From: JADFWK01 sp035527895
Lineage (GTDB): Bacteria; Desulfobacterota; DSM-4660; Desulfatiglandales; B25-G16
Direction of reading: 5' to 3'
NCBI GenBank assembly: GCA_035527895.1
Contig: DATKZQ010000132.1
Span: 1 to 10,799 of the forward strand
Length of the DNA stretch: 10,799 nucleotides
Below, in pieces: positions 1 through 7,272 of this stretch. The translations under genes were made by a program, and so were the position numbers. Numbering within the stretch: position 1 is the stretch's first letter; each line of letters starts with the position of its first letter. The notes beneath the pieces were generated by a model, which made no database searches, was not told the DNA's origin, and saw only the letters and a list, made by a program, of their open reading frames with translations.

Positions 1-91
1 TAGGTTCGTAAGTTTTTCATGGTGCTGATAAGTGTAACACAAACCCCACACAAGGACTAATTCAGGAAGTGGAATGTCTTCGCCCGTGTAC
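1..91. other. Non-coding stretch with no recognised feature
   Basis: No credible coding frame, RNA gene or repeat arm was seen here. It is the outer flank of the MITE-like element that starts at about 92. Any gene it belongs to would lie outside the window. Confidence 0.4.
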
Positions 92-360
92 CTTATACTA
101 AGTTGCATTCAAAAGGCTACTATTTATAGACGTCATTGCGAACGAATGTGAAGCAATCCCCGGCCCAGACCCCTGGCCCAGACCTGGCTTAAGATAGATA
201 ATTGTATGCCCCAAAAAACCAGAATCGCGCCGAGATTCCATTATGTTCGTATCTCGTCGCGCCAGGGCAGGCTCAATAGGATAAATTGCCACGTCGCGGA
301 GTTTATCCTGAGCAAAGTCGAAGGGCTCCTCGCAATGACATGATTGCAACTTGGTATAAG
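92..360. repeat. MITE-like dispersed element, full copy
   Basis: The ends form a terminal inverted repeat: 92-110 matches the reverse complement of 342-360 at 17 of 19 positions. A second, inner inverted pair is perfect over 10 bases (GTCATTGCGA at 132-141 and TCGCAATGAC at 330-339). The interior has a GC-rich short duplication (GGCCCAGACC, twice within about 163-187) and no transposase. One reading frame across it would give a peptide with FDFAQDKLR. To my knowledge that string is a common false translation of such repeats in environmental genomes, so I do not call a gene. A shortened relative lies at 4953-5083. The element is non-autonomous, and its mobilising enzyme is not in this window. 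Confidence 0.7.
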
Positions 361-394
361 ACGTCAGCTTGACGAAACACGGGATCAGCAAAGA

Positions 395-442
395 AAAACG
401 CCAGTCATCCCCGCCCTATCGGGCAGGGTATTCTGGCGTTTT
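395..442 (-). terminator. Second rho-independent terminator-like hairpin of the operon
   Basis: Perfect 10-base arms, AAAACGCCAG at 395-404 and CTGGCGTTTT at 433-442, enclose a loop that itself contains a GCCC/GGGC pairing. Read on the minus strand, the right arm ends in a run of five T. It lies about 110 bases beyond the symporter stop and behind a first hairpin, so it probably acts as a backup. Near-symmetry would also allow it to work for transcripts from the left. Confidence 0.65.
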
Positions 443-461
443 CAGTAAAATGAATACAACA

Positions 462-508
462 AAAATTACCGTAACAGTTCAGCCACCATTCGGGGCTGAA
501 CTGTTACG
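462..508 (-). terminator. Rho-independent terminator of the arc-like operon
   Basis: A 15-base perfect stem (470-484 with 494-508) encloses a 9-base loop, and on the minus strand it is followed within a few bases by a TAATTTTTG tract at about 462-468. It starts 48 bases after the symporter stop codon, the expected place for the 3' end of the operon transcript. Stem strength and tail together make this the best terminator in the window. Confidence 0.8.
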
Positions 509-555
509 AATTATCAAAGCAACCACCAGATGAATACATCCAGCAAAATAGGCTT

Positions 556-2076
556 TTAGGCTCTGGCTTCGAGCACGTCTAAGTCATCCGGGATCTCGTG
601 GATCACGTGGTGCTTTGCCGGATATTTCTCTTGCGTCAACAGGCTGACCGGTACCATGACAATCAGAGAGACAACCGGAGGTATTAATGTATCCAAACCG
701 GCTAAGTGCTCAGGAATCTGATAGAACAGAATCAACCGAAGGATAGAGCCAACAAAGACCGCTGCCAAGGCCCCGGGTGTATTGGCCTTCTTCCAGTAGA
801 TGCCTAGTGTCAGCGGAACAAGACACCCGGCGAACACCACGTCAAAAGCAAGAACCAGCAGAATTCCCGGCTCGGGTTTTATAATGGCCAGGAAAATCGC
901 TAAAGCGACGACCGGTATGGCCATGATCCTGGCGATTATGAGAAGCTTGCGGTCAGAAATGAGCTTGGCCTGTTCATCAGATACTTTTTGGCCCACACCC
1001 CTCTTCAGTTCTCTTCTTCTCCGTTCCAGCGGCAGGAGGATGTTTCTCTGAAGGATATTCCTGCCCAGCACCGCGGATACTCCTAATATCCCCCCGTCAG
1101 CAGTAGATGCTCCGGCTGCGATAATGCCGCCCAATATTAATAATCCAAAGACATAGGGGACCATATCCAGCGCAATTGTCGGCAGAATCATTCTCGGGTC
1201 GGCGATTTCCGGGAAAAACGTTAGCCCCATTAATCCCATATAGGAACAGACGATACCGGTTATTACTATCCCCACCGCTCCATAGAAACAACTTTTTTGG
1301 GCTATTTCAGGGGTCCTGGAAGCAAAGATCCTTTCCATGAAATCCAGAGCCACTACATCACCAATACCCAGGGCCAGAATGCCCGCCCAATTGAGGAGCG
1401 CGCCGTTCTTGATTGAGTATAGACCACTTAAGTCCACGAAATTATCCGGAATTGCCGCTGAGAAGTGGCCCCAGCCATACGTGGCGAGCAGATAGAAAAA
1501 AGCACCGATAAACCCAACCATGGCAGGATAGATCTGCACTATGTCCGTGGCGGCACAAGAGTAAAGCCCCCCGCTGACAGTGTAAATAAAAATGAAGAGC
1601 GCTACTATGATCAGCGCCCAAACATAATCTATTTTGAAAATAATGGAAACGATCCAGCCAGCACCGGCAAAGTTGCCTGCCACCAGTATGGCAAAGCTAA
1701 AACACATGAGAAGCCCGGTGATGATTTCGGTAAACCAATTATATCTTCTAAAGTAGAAATCAGGCAGTGTGAGCAGGTTCATCCGGTTGAGTGGTTTCGC
1801 GTACCATATCCCGACCACCATAAGGCATAAGGCCAGGCCGATCGCGAATTGGAACCCAGCCCAGAATCCGCCGCCATATACGCCTGCTGCATTGCCCATC
1901 GTGGCATTCGCATCTAATCCTTGTGCTAAGAGCATGGTTCCCACCAGGAAAAAAGGGAGACTCTTACCGGCAATAATATAGCGCTTGCCGCTTTTCTGAA
2001 CCAGGTAGTACATGCCAATCCCAACTATAAAAAAGAAAAGAATATAGACAACAAGACCTACACCCATAGCTGACAT
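556..2076 (-). CDS. Sodium:solute symporter family (SSS) transporter
   Basis: An inner-membrane secondary transporter of the sodium:solute symporter family, expected to take up a small organic solute with Na+. From the start chosen here it is 506 residues, a normal family length, with about 13 hydrophobic segments. Visible family signatures are YTVSGGLYSCAATDIVQ at residues 165-181, a GNFAGAGW segment near 134-141, and GASTADGGIL at 322-331; a basic cytoplasmic loop follows at 350-360. The start at 2076 is preferred because GGGAGG lies 6 bases upstream. An in-frame ATG at 2169 would add 31 polar residues before the first membrane helix and lacks a ribosome site. It is the last gene of the operon and takes the place that arcD holds in arginine deiminase operons. 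The substrate cannot be read from the sequence; arginine, guanidinoacetate, creatine or another guanidino or ureido compound are guesses from context. Confidence 0.9.
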   Translation of the reverse strand: MSAMGVGLVVYILFFFIVGIGMYYLVQKSGKRYIIAGKSLPFFLVGTMLLAQGLDANATMGNAAGVYGGGFWAGFQFAIGLALCLMVVGIWYAKPLNRMNLLTLPDFYFRRYNWFTEIITGLLMCFSFAILVAGNFAGAGWIVSIIFKIDYVWALIIVALFIFIYTVSGGLYSCAATDIVQIYPAMVGFIGAFFYLLATYGWGHFSAAIPDNFVDLSGLYSIKNGALLNWAGILALGIGDVVALDFMERIFASRTPEIAQKSCFYGAVGIVITGIVCSYMGLMGLTFFPEIADPRMILPTIALDMVPYVFGLLILGGIIAAGASTADGGILGVSAVLGRNILQRNILLPLERRRRELKRGVGQKVSDEQAKLISDRKLLIIARIMAIPVVALAIFLAIIKPEPGILLVLAFDVVFAGCLVPLTLGIYWKKANTPGALAAVFVGSILRLILFYQIPEHLAGLDTLIPPVVSLIVMVPVSLLTQEKYPAKHHVIHEIPDDLDVLEARA

Positions 2077-2173
2077 AACAAACCTCCCTTCTAGATTTGC
2101 AATTGAACTGGATTTCGAGGACCAATCGTTTTTGTCAGAAGACCACTCATTTGGCTCAGTTGCCGGCATGAGG

Positions 2174-2251
2174 TTTCAACGAAGAGATCCGGTTTAGCGT
2201 TCAGGCTTTTTCACACCTGATACGAGCAGAAAACGAATCAGTTCGTTGAAA
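2174..2251. repeat. Inverted repeat between amidinotransferase and symporter genes
   Basis: Perfect 10-base arms, TTTCAACGAA at 2174-2183 and TTCGTTGAAA at 2242-2251, are separated by 58 bases in the 181-base gap between the two genes. The right arm begins just after the amidinotransferase stop. No T-run follows, so it is not a standard terminator. It could fold in the mRNA and affect stability or symporter expression, or be chance. Confidence 0.3.
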
Positions 2252-2257
2252 TTCTTG

Positions 2258-3439
2258 TTAATACCCATCAATCTGTTTCGGGAAGTAATCCTCGCAGATC
2301 CCCTCACGATACACGTCCAGCGTGGTGCAGTGCAGCGCGCCGCCAAACGGGATCACCTTCTCATAGGGAATCGGGACGACCTCAAAGCCGAGCTTGTCCA
2401 GTTGCTCGCAGTAGGCCGTCTCGTGCGCCTCCACGCAGACCGTCTTCGGGTCGATGGAGAAGGTGTTCATGGAGATCCAGGACTTACCCTCATACAGTCC
2501 GGTCAGATAGACCTTGTTTTTGTGCACGTAGGTGGGCCTTGCCGCCGGGATCAGCTCCCAGTCGTTCTTCTTGAACAAATCCCACATCTCCGGAGTGCGC
2601 GGCGACCAGTCCGGGTTATACATGCATAGGCCCGGCCGCAGCGGAACCAGGTTTACGTCGATGTGCCAGGGATGGTAGTTGTTCGGCTTGTCTTTTTCCT
2701 TGGGGGTGTCGAACAGCACATGGTGAAGCCGGAGACCGAGCGCGGCGCACATGCGCTTCAGCCAGTCCATACCGCCCTTGTTCGTCACGCATGAGCCCTG
2801 GTGGAAGATGTCCTTGCCGAACCGCATCGCATCAGCGGCATCCCATAGGGCCTCCTTCTCGCTCAGTTGGAACTCCCAATTGTGCAGCCGCTTCGTCTTC
2901 TCTTCATCCGTCCAGGTGTGCTCGTAGTCGTAGTAGTAGTTCCTGACGTAGGACTCATCCGTCAGCATCGGCATGGGCGCCGCAAAATGCACCACCTCGG
3001 GGTCCTCTTTGAAGTACCGCTCGAAGATCGGCCGCAGGTTCATACGCTCCCAGTAGCGGGTACGGCGGCAGGTCGTGGCCTCAATGATGTAGTTGCCATG
3101 AATCATGGTGATGTCGCGGGTGTTGTTGACACCGTGGCAGTTAAGCTGAGTCCAGTACGGGTTCGAAACCGGTACATTCAGCATGAATGGCTGAATGTCT
3201 ACTCGCTCGACGATGGCGCCCCGCTTCTCAATCTGCGCCACTAAATAGTCCATCTGCTCGTTGGCCGCATCTACCATCTCCTGCGGGAACGGCCCCCATT
3301 GCCCCAGCGGAAACCCTCCTAAGGGGAGATCATACCACCAGGCCGGCTCCGGGGCAGGTACATTGGTGCCCTCCGGTCTTCCGATAATCACACGTTTCAA
3401 CGGATCCCACTCATTCCAAGAATTCACTATCTTTGCCAT
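2258..3439 (-). CDS. Glycine amidinotransferase-like (GATM/AGAT family) enzyme
   Basis: A soluble member of the guanidino-group-modifying superfamily, closest by eye to arginine:glycine amidinotransferase, which moves the amidino group of arginine to glycine to give ornithine and guanidinoacetate. The 393-residue length fits the catalytic core. The triad aligned to human AGAT is present: Asp200 in WDAADAMRFGKDIF, His259 in HPWHIDVN (with Asp261) and Cys371 in FGGALHCTTLDV. The TRDITMIHGNYIIE segment at 107-120 matches the substrate-binding RDI segment. The start has AGGAGG about 10 bases upstream. It lies 64 bases after the COG2403 gene and 181 bases before the symporter. Family membership is well supported, but acceptor and direction are not: it could make guanidino compounds, run in reverse with ornithine to regenerate arginine, or act as a deiminase in place of ArcA. 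Its GC content looks clearly higher than that of its neighbours (about 65% against 35-53% in sampled lines), which hints at separate acquisition. Confidence 0.88.
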   Translation of the reverse strand: MAKIVNSWNEWDPLKRVIIGRPEGTNVPAPEPAWWYDLPLGGFPLGQWGPFPQEMVDAANEQMDYLVAQIEKRGAIVERVDIQPFMLNVPVSNPYWTQLNCHGVNNTRDITMIHGNYIIEATTCRRTRYWERMNLRPIFERYFKEDPEVVHFAAPMPMLTDESYVRNYYYDYEHTWTDEEKTKRLHNWEFQLSEKEALWDAADAMRFGKDIFHQGSCVTNKGGMDWLKRMCAALGLRLHHVLFDTPKEKDKPNNYHPWHIDVNLVPLRPGLCMYNPDWSPRTPEMWDLFKKNDWELIPAARPTYVHKNKVYLTGLYEGKSWISMNTFSIDPKTVCVEAHETAYCEQLDKLGFEVVPIPYEKVIPFGGALHCTTLDVYREGICEDYFPKQIDGY

Positions 3440-3503
3440 TGCTTTGTCCTCCTTTCTCTCGTGAACGGTTTACCAAACACATCTCTTCTCTGAACATAAA
3501 CGA

Positions 3504-4844
3504 TCAAACCAGTTGGTGCTTCTTGACGAAATCATCCAGCACCATGGTCAGATCGGGTCGCCCGATCTCCTGCAGGTTATAGTAAACACGGGTGTTCGGT
3601 TTATTGATTTTGATGATGCGGCTCAGATCGATGGGGGTTCCAATCACCACGGCATCACACTCCGTATTGTTTATGGTCGTTTCCATGTCTTTTAGCTGCT
3701 GCTCACCGTATCCCATGGCCGGCAGCAGTGTTCCAATCCCCGGATAAATCTTAAAGGTTTCCGACAGCCGGCCCACTGTGTAAGGCCGCGGGTCAACCAG
3801 CCCGGCCGCACCGAATTTCAGAGCGGCAACAACCCCGGCGCCGATCTTCATCTCCCCGTGGGTCAGGGTTGGACCGTCTTCCACTACGAGAACCCTCTTC
3901 CCTTTTACAATGGATGGATCATCTATTTCCAGCGTGGAAGCGCCGTCAATGACAATCGCATCCGGATTCACTGCGGCAATGTTATTTCTCACAGTCTGGA
4001 TGCCAGCGGCATCAGCGCTGTCCATCTTGTTGATCACAACAACATCTGCAATCCTCAGGGTCACTTCACCGGGATAATAGGTGAGTTCATGACCCGGGCG
4101 ATGAGGGTCAACAACAGTTACCATTAAATCGGATACATAGAATGGGAAATCGTTGTTTCCTCCGTCCCAGAGTATGACGTCACAGCCGTTTGGATCTTTT
4201 TCGGCCGCCCTCACGATTGCCTCGTAATCAACACCCGCATAAATGACATTGCCACGAACTACATGAGGTTCATATTCTTCCATCTCTTCAACAGTACAAT
4301 GGTGTTTCTCCAGATCGGACAGCTCCGCAAACCGTTGTACCTTCTGAGCCACGAGATCGCCATAGGGCATGGGATGACGGATAGCCACAACTTTTAAACC
4401 CTTTGCCATCAGAATTTCTATGATTCGCCGGGAGGTCTGGCTCTTTCCGCACCCGGTTCTGACCGCCCCAACGGATATCACCGGCTTGGTACTTTTAATC
4501 ATGGTGTCTTTAGGACCCAGTAGAATAAAATTGGCGCCGGCCGCTTCCACGATAGCACTGACGGACATGACATGTTGATAGGAAACATCACTGTAGGAGA
4601 AGACACAATCATCAACTTTCAGATCCTTGATCAACCGTGGAAGTTCCTGTTCGCCGTAGATGGGGATGCCTTCCGGGTACAGCTCTCCCGCCAGTTCCGC
4701 CGGATATTTCCGGCCTTCTATATCGGGAATCTGGGTCGCGGTGAAGGCAACAACGGTATAATCCTTGTTGCCTCTGTAATAGGTGTTAAAATTATGAAAA
4801 TCTCTTCCTGCCGCTCCGATAATAATCACATTTTTTTTTGACAT
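3504..4844 (-). CDS. COG2403 P-loop protein, cyclic 2,3-diphosphoglycerate synthetase-like
   Basis: A 446-residue cytoplasmic P-loop NTPase related to the archaeal enzyme that closes 2,3-diphosphoglycerate to its cyclic form. An N-terminal Rossmann-like part (residues 4-120) is followed by a Walker A motif, GAVRTGCGKSQ at 126-136, a probable Walker B segment DVILWDGGNND at 222-232, and an NKMD guanine-type specificity motif at 272-275. This is the layout of SIMIBI-class GTPases. GGAGGT lies about 9 bases before the ATG and supports the start. The synthetase name comes from thermophilic methanogens that store cyclic diphosphoglycerate; nothing here suggests that metabolism. Its place between carbamate kinase and an amidinotransferase suggests an acyl-phosphate-, carbamoyl- or guanidino-linked role, or a chaperone-like GTPase role, but this is inference only. 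The gap upstream of it is 365 bases and holds a decayed repeat. Confidence 0.82.
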   Translation of the reverse strand: MSKKNVIIIGAAGRDFHNFNTYYRGNKDYTVVAFTATQIPDIEGRKYPAELAGELYPEGIPIYGEQELPRLIKDLKVDDCVFSYSDVSYQHVMSVSAIVEAAGANFILLGPKDTMIKSTKPVISVGAVRTGCGKSQTSRRIIEILMAKGLKVVAIRHPMPYGDLVAQKVQRFAELSDLEKHHCTVEEMEEYEPHVVRGNVIYAGVDYEAIVRAAEKDPNGCDVILWDGGNNDFPFYVSDLMVTVVDPHRPGHELTYYPGEVTLRIADVVVINKMDSADAAGIQTVRNNIAAVNPDAIVIDGASTLEIDDPSIVKGKRVLVVEDGPTLTHGEMKIGAGVVAALKFGAAGLVDPRPYTVGRLSETFKIYPGIGTLLPAMGYGEQQLKDMETTINNTECDAVVIGTPIDLSRIIKINKPNTRVYYNLQEIGRPDLTMVLDDFVKKHQLV

Positions 4845-4952
4845 AGATTCTCTTACCTCCTTTCGACAAATGTATGTATATTGCAGTTACGTTTCTCATT
4901 AAGAAATAAGACACAGATTCGAACTGACAAACTCAGATGACGTTTAGAATGA

Positions 4953-5083
4953 TTCATACCACGGTACATTCAAATGGCCAGTACTTAAAAGGGTCATTGC
5001 GAATGCATGTGAAGCAATCTCAATAGGGCATATTGCCGCGTGGCTTCAATCCTTGCAATGATATGGTTGCGCAGGGTATCAGA
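4953..5083. repeat. Shortened, decayed copy of the MITE-like element
   Basis: Both halves align with the element at 92-360: the left end shares the ATTCAAA-GGC stretch and the GTCATTGCGAA...ATGTGAAGCAATC block, and the right end matches the CAATAGG-ATTGCC block, the TTGCAATGAT arm (8 of 10 against the full copy) and the GTATCAGAC end. About 140 bases of the middle are missing relative to the full copy. It lies between carbamate kinase and the COG2403 gene, inside the presumed operon. The rest of the 4845-5209 gap shows only a 9-base inverted pair flanking the element (4899-4907 and 5179-5187) and no convincing promoter or terminator. Confidence 0.6.
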
Positions 5084-5209
5084 CTATCTGGATGGCGTCA
5101 AGCGGGCATAGTGTTCACAGAAGCCATCTCTATATGTCTTACGTTGGTAATTTCCTGCACCTTGCTGCAAAGAGATTCATTTCTTAACCCCAGCCCTTTT
5201 AGGCGTGCT

Positions 5210-6139
5210 CTATTCGACAATTTCTGTTCCTGTCTTGCCATCAATCGCTTTTTCAATGTCTTCAAGGTGACAAATGATAGCCCTGTTGCGGGTGTTTTGA
5301 AAAAACTGTGTAACCGCTTCTATCTTCGGCCCCATGGATCCGGCTGGGAAATGACCGTCCTGAACATATTGCCCCAAATCCCCCAGTTGGACCTTTCGCA
5401 GCACTCTTTGATCCCGTGTTCCCCAATGGATAGCGGCGCCTTCGACGTCTGAAGCAACAACAAAGATATCCGCCTTTATTTCCTGGGCCAGGACTGAACT
5501 GGCCAGATCTTTGTCAATGACTGCCTCTACGCCGCGGAACTTGCGTTCTTTGCGAATCACAGGAATTCCGCCACCACCGGTGCAGATGATGATAAAATCC
5601 ATTTCGATGAGCTTTTTGATCTCCCGGTGCTCCACTATAGCTATCGGCTTGGGGGAGGCCACAACCCTCCGGTAACCTTTGTCGGTTTTCACCATGTGAT
5701 AGGGCAAATTGGCTGCTTCTTCTTCGGTATAAAAAGGGCCGATCGGTTTGGTGGGCTGTTGGAAAGCAGGATCGTTTTCGTCGACCACGACATAGGTGAT
5801 CAGCGTGACAAAAAGCTGTAACCCATTGATGCCAATTTCCATGAGTGCTGTGTCCAGAGAGGATTCAATCATGTAACCGATCTGTCCCTGGGTCATCGCT
5901 CCAATAATCTCCAGCGGCATTTTGGGGACCTCATGGCAGCTTTCCTGCTGCAACAGCAGATTCCCGACCTGGGGACCGTTGCCATGGGTAATCACAATGG
6001 TGTATTTCTTAGAGAGTCGCGCAATTTGTTTCATGGTTAATTTGAGATTCTCAAATTGCTCCTCGGCAGTGCCCTTTTGTCCCTTTTGAACTAACGCATT
6101 GCCGCCAAGAGCGATCAAAACAACCTGCTTTTTCCCCAT
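5210..6139 (-). CDS. arcC: Carbamate kinase
   Basis: Transfers phosphate from carbamoyl phosphate to ADP, giving ATP and carbamate, the energy-yielding step of citrulline, arginine and related fermentations. From the start used here it is 309 residues, the usual length. Motifs, numbered from this start, are LIALGGNAL (around 8-16), THGNGPQVG (51-59), GGGGIP (188-193), IDKDLAS (208-214), ASDVEGAAI and PAGSMGPK (265-272), all expected of an active enzyme. The start at 6139 gives MGKKQVV, typical of the family, behind a GGGGGT tract. An in-frame ATG at 6157 would add six residues and has no ribosome site. It follows arcB by about 130 bases. A partial, degenerate paralogue lies at 9902-10259. Product call is firm; the exact start is not. 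Confidence 0.94.
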   Translation of the reverse strand: MGKKQVVLIALGGNALVQKGQKGTAEEQFENLKLTMKQIARLSKKYTIVITHGNGPQVGNLLLQQESCHEVPKMPLEIIGAMTQGQIGYMIESSLDTALMEIGINGLQLFVTLITYVVVDENDPAFQQPTKPIGPFYTEEEAANLPYHMVKTDKGYRRVVASPKPIAIVEHREIKKLIEMDFIIICTGGGGIPVIRKERKFRGVEAVIDKDLASSVLAQEIKADIFVVASDVEGAAIHWGTRDQRVLRKVQLGDLGQYVQDGHFPAGSMGPKIEAVTQFFQNTRNRAIICHLEDIEKAIDGKTGTEIVE

Positions 6140-6147
6140 CTTTTCAT

Positions 6148-6163
6148 ACCCCCACATGGAGGT
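6148..6163 (-). promoter_or_regulatory. Hairpin covering the arcC ribosome-binding region
   Basis: On the minus strand ACCTCC and GGGGGT can pair over six positions (one G-U) around a four-base loop that holds the upstream ATG at 6157. The only purine-rich ribosome site for the preferred start would be in this stem. A second small hairpin, GATTTGC/GCAAATC (6164-6170 and 6177-6183), abuts it. Together they could lower arcC translation relative to arcB, but both stems are short and may be chance. Confidence 0.25.
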
Positions 6164-6270
6164 GATTTGCCAGATTGCAAATCAAAACGGTCAACCCCCA
6201 CGTGCTACGAAGAAAAATCTCTCATCTTTGTGCCGTTGCATAAGCCCACAGTACCGACATTCCAGTTTAT

Positions 6271-7272
6271 TTAGCTTCCCAGTGTAGCCACCATCACTGC
6301 TTTGATAGTATGAATTCTGTTTTCAGCTTCAGCAAAAGCTATTGATGCATCGGACTCAAATACTTCTTCGGTTACTTCCATGCCGTCCAGACCAAACTTC
6401 TGGTAGATCTCCTCACCGATGACCGTCTCACGGTTGTGAAACGCCGGCAGGCAATGCAGGAATTTTACATTGGGGTTGCCGGTCTTTTTCATGGCGGCGG
6501 CATTGACCTGATAGGGTTTGAGTAACGCAATCCTTTCTTTCCATACATCTTCCGGCTCGCCCATGGAAACCCAGACATCCGTACACAGGAAATCACATCC
6601 TTTAACGCCGCTTTCCAAATCATTGGTAATGGTGATTTTGGCGCCGGTTTCCTCAGCGATTTCTCTTGCCTTTGAAACCAGCTCTGCGTTGGGTTGCACA
6701 CTTTTCGGAGCCACAGATCGAAAATCCATGCCCATTTTGGCGGCCCCCACCAAAAGTGAGTTGCCCATGTTGTTTCTTGCATCGCCCAGGTATGCAAACC
6801 TAACCTGGCTTAGCGGCTTGTCGCTGTGCTCCATCATGGTTAAAAAATCCGCCAGCACCTGGGTGGGATGAAATTCGTTGGTTAAGCCATTCCACACGGG
6901 AACACCGGCATGTTTGGCCAGCTCTTCCACGATGTCCTGCCCGAATCCCCGGTATTCAATGGCGTCATACATCCGACCCAGCACCCGGGCCGTGTCCTTC
7001 ATGGATTCTTTGGTGCCCATCTGAGATCCGGATGGACCCAGATAGGTGACATGGGCCCCTTGATCATAGGCCGCGACTTCAAAGGCGCACCGGGTCCTGG
7101 TAGACGCCTTTTCGAAAATAAGGGCGATATTCTTTCCTGTAAGCCTGGGTTGCTCTATTCCCGCGTATTTTGCCTTTTTCAGATCTGCCGAAAGCTCCAA
7201 TAAAAATAGTATTTCCTGTGGACTGAAATCCAAGAGCTTTAATAGATGCCTGTTCCTGAGATTAAAGGCCAT
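6271..7272 (-). CDS. arcB: Ornithine carbamoyltransferase, catabolic ArcB type
   Basis: Interconverts ornithine plus carbamoyl phosphate with citrulline plus phosphate in the cytoplasm. All hallmark motifs are visible in the 333 residues: the carbamoyl phosphate loop STRTR (57-61), HPTQ (135-138), the ornithine-binding DVWVSMGE (232-239) and HCLPAFH (273-279) with the catalytic cysteine. The start MAFNLRNRHLLKLLDFS and segments such as CAFEVAAYDQGAHVTYLGP resemble Pseudomonas ArcB more than short biosynthetic ArgF, and the neighbouring carbamate kinase supports a catabolic direction (citrulline breakdown). AAGGAGGG lies a few bases before the ATG. It is the first gene behind the sigma-54 promoter at 7579-7594, with a leader of about 300 bases. 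A biosynthetic role cannot be excluded from sequence alone. Confidence 0.94.
   Translation of the reverse strand: MAFNLRNRHLLKLLDFSPQEILFLLELSADLKKAKYAGIEQPRLTGKNIALIFEKASTRTRCAFEVAAYDQGAHVTYLGPSGSQMGTKESMKDTARVLGRMYDAIEYRGFGQDIVEELAKHAGVPVWNGLTNEFHPTQVLADFLTMMEHSDKPLSQVRFAYLGDARNNMGNSLLVGAAKMGMDFRSVAPKSVQPNAELVSKAREIAEETGAKITITNDLESGVKGCDFLCTDVWVSMGEPEDVWKERIALLKPYQVNAAAMKKTGNPNVKFLHCLPAFHNRETVIGEEIYQKFGLDGMEVTEEVFESDASIAFAEAENRIHTIKAVMVATLGS

Noticed and set aside
163..187. Tandem GGCCCAGACC repeats
   Set aside because: Only two units are present and they lie inside the MITE-like element. They are too short for a satellite or CRISPR call, and no CRISPR array was seen anywhere in the window.
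98..391. A 97-codon frame on the minus strand with FDFAQDKLR
   Set aside because: It lies almost wholly in the MITE-like repeat, has no ribosome site, and contains a string typical of repeats mistranslated as hypothetical proteins.
2077..2169. A 31-residue N-terminal extension of the symporter
   Set aside because: The extension is polar and low in complexity, lacks a ribosome site, and a good GGGAGG lies just before the internal ATG at 2076.
4899..5187. A 9-base inverted pair (TTAAGAAAT/ATTTCTTAA) flanking the decayed repeat
   Set aside because: The similarity does not extend beyond nine AT-rich bases, so it does not support a larger composite element.
5033..5452. A 139-codon plus-strand frame over the end of arcC
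   Set aside because: It overlaps a well-supported carbamate kinase and the decayed repeat, shows no recognised domain, and is best explained as a shadow.
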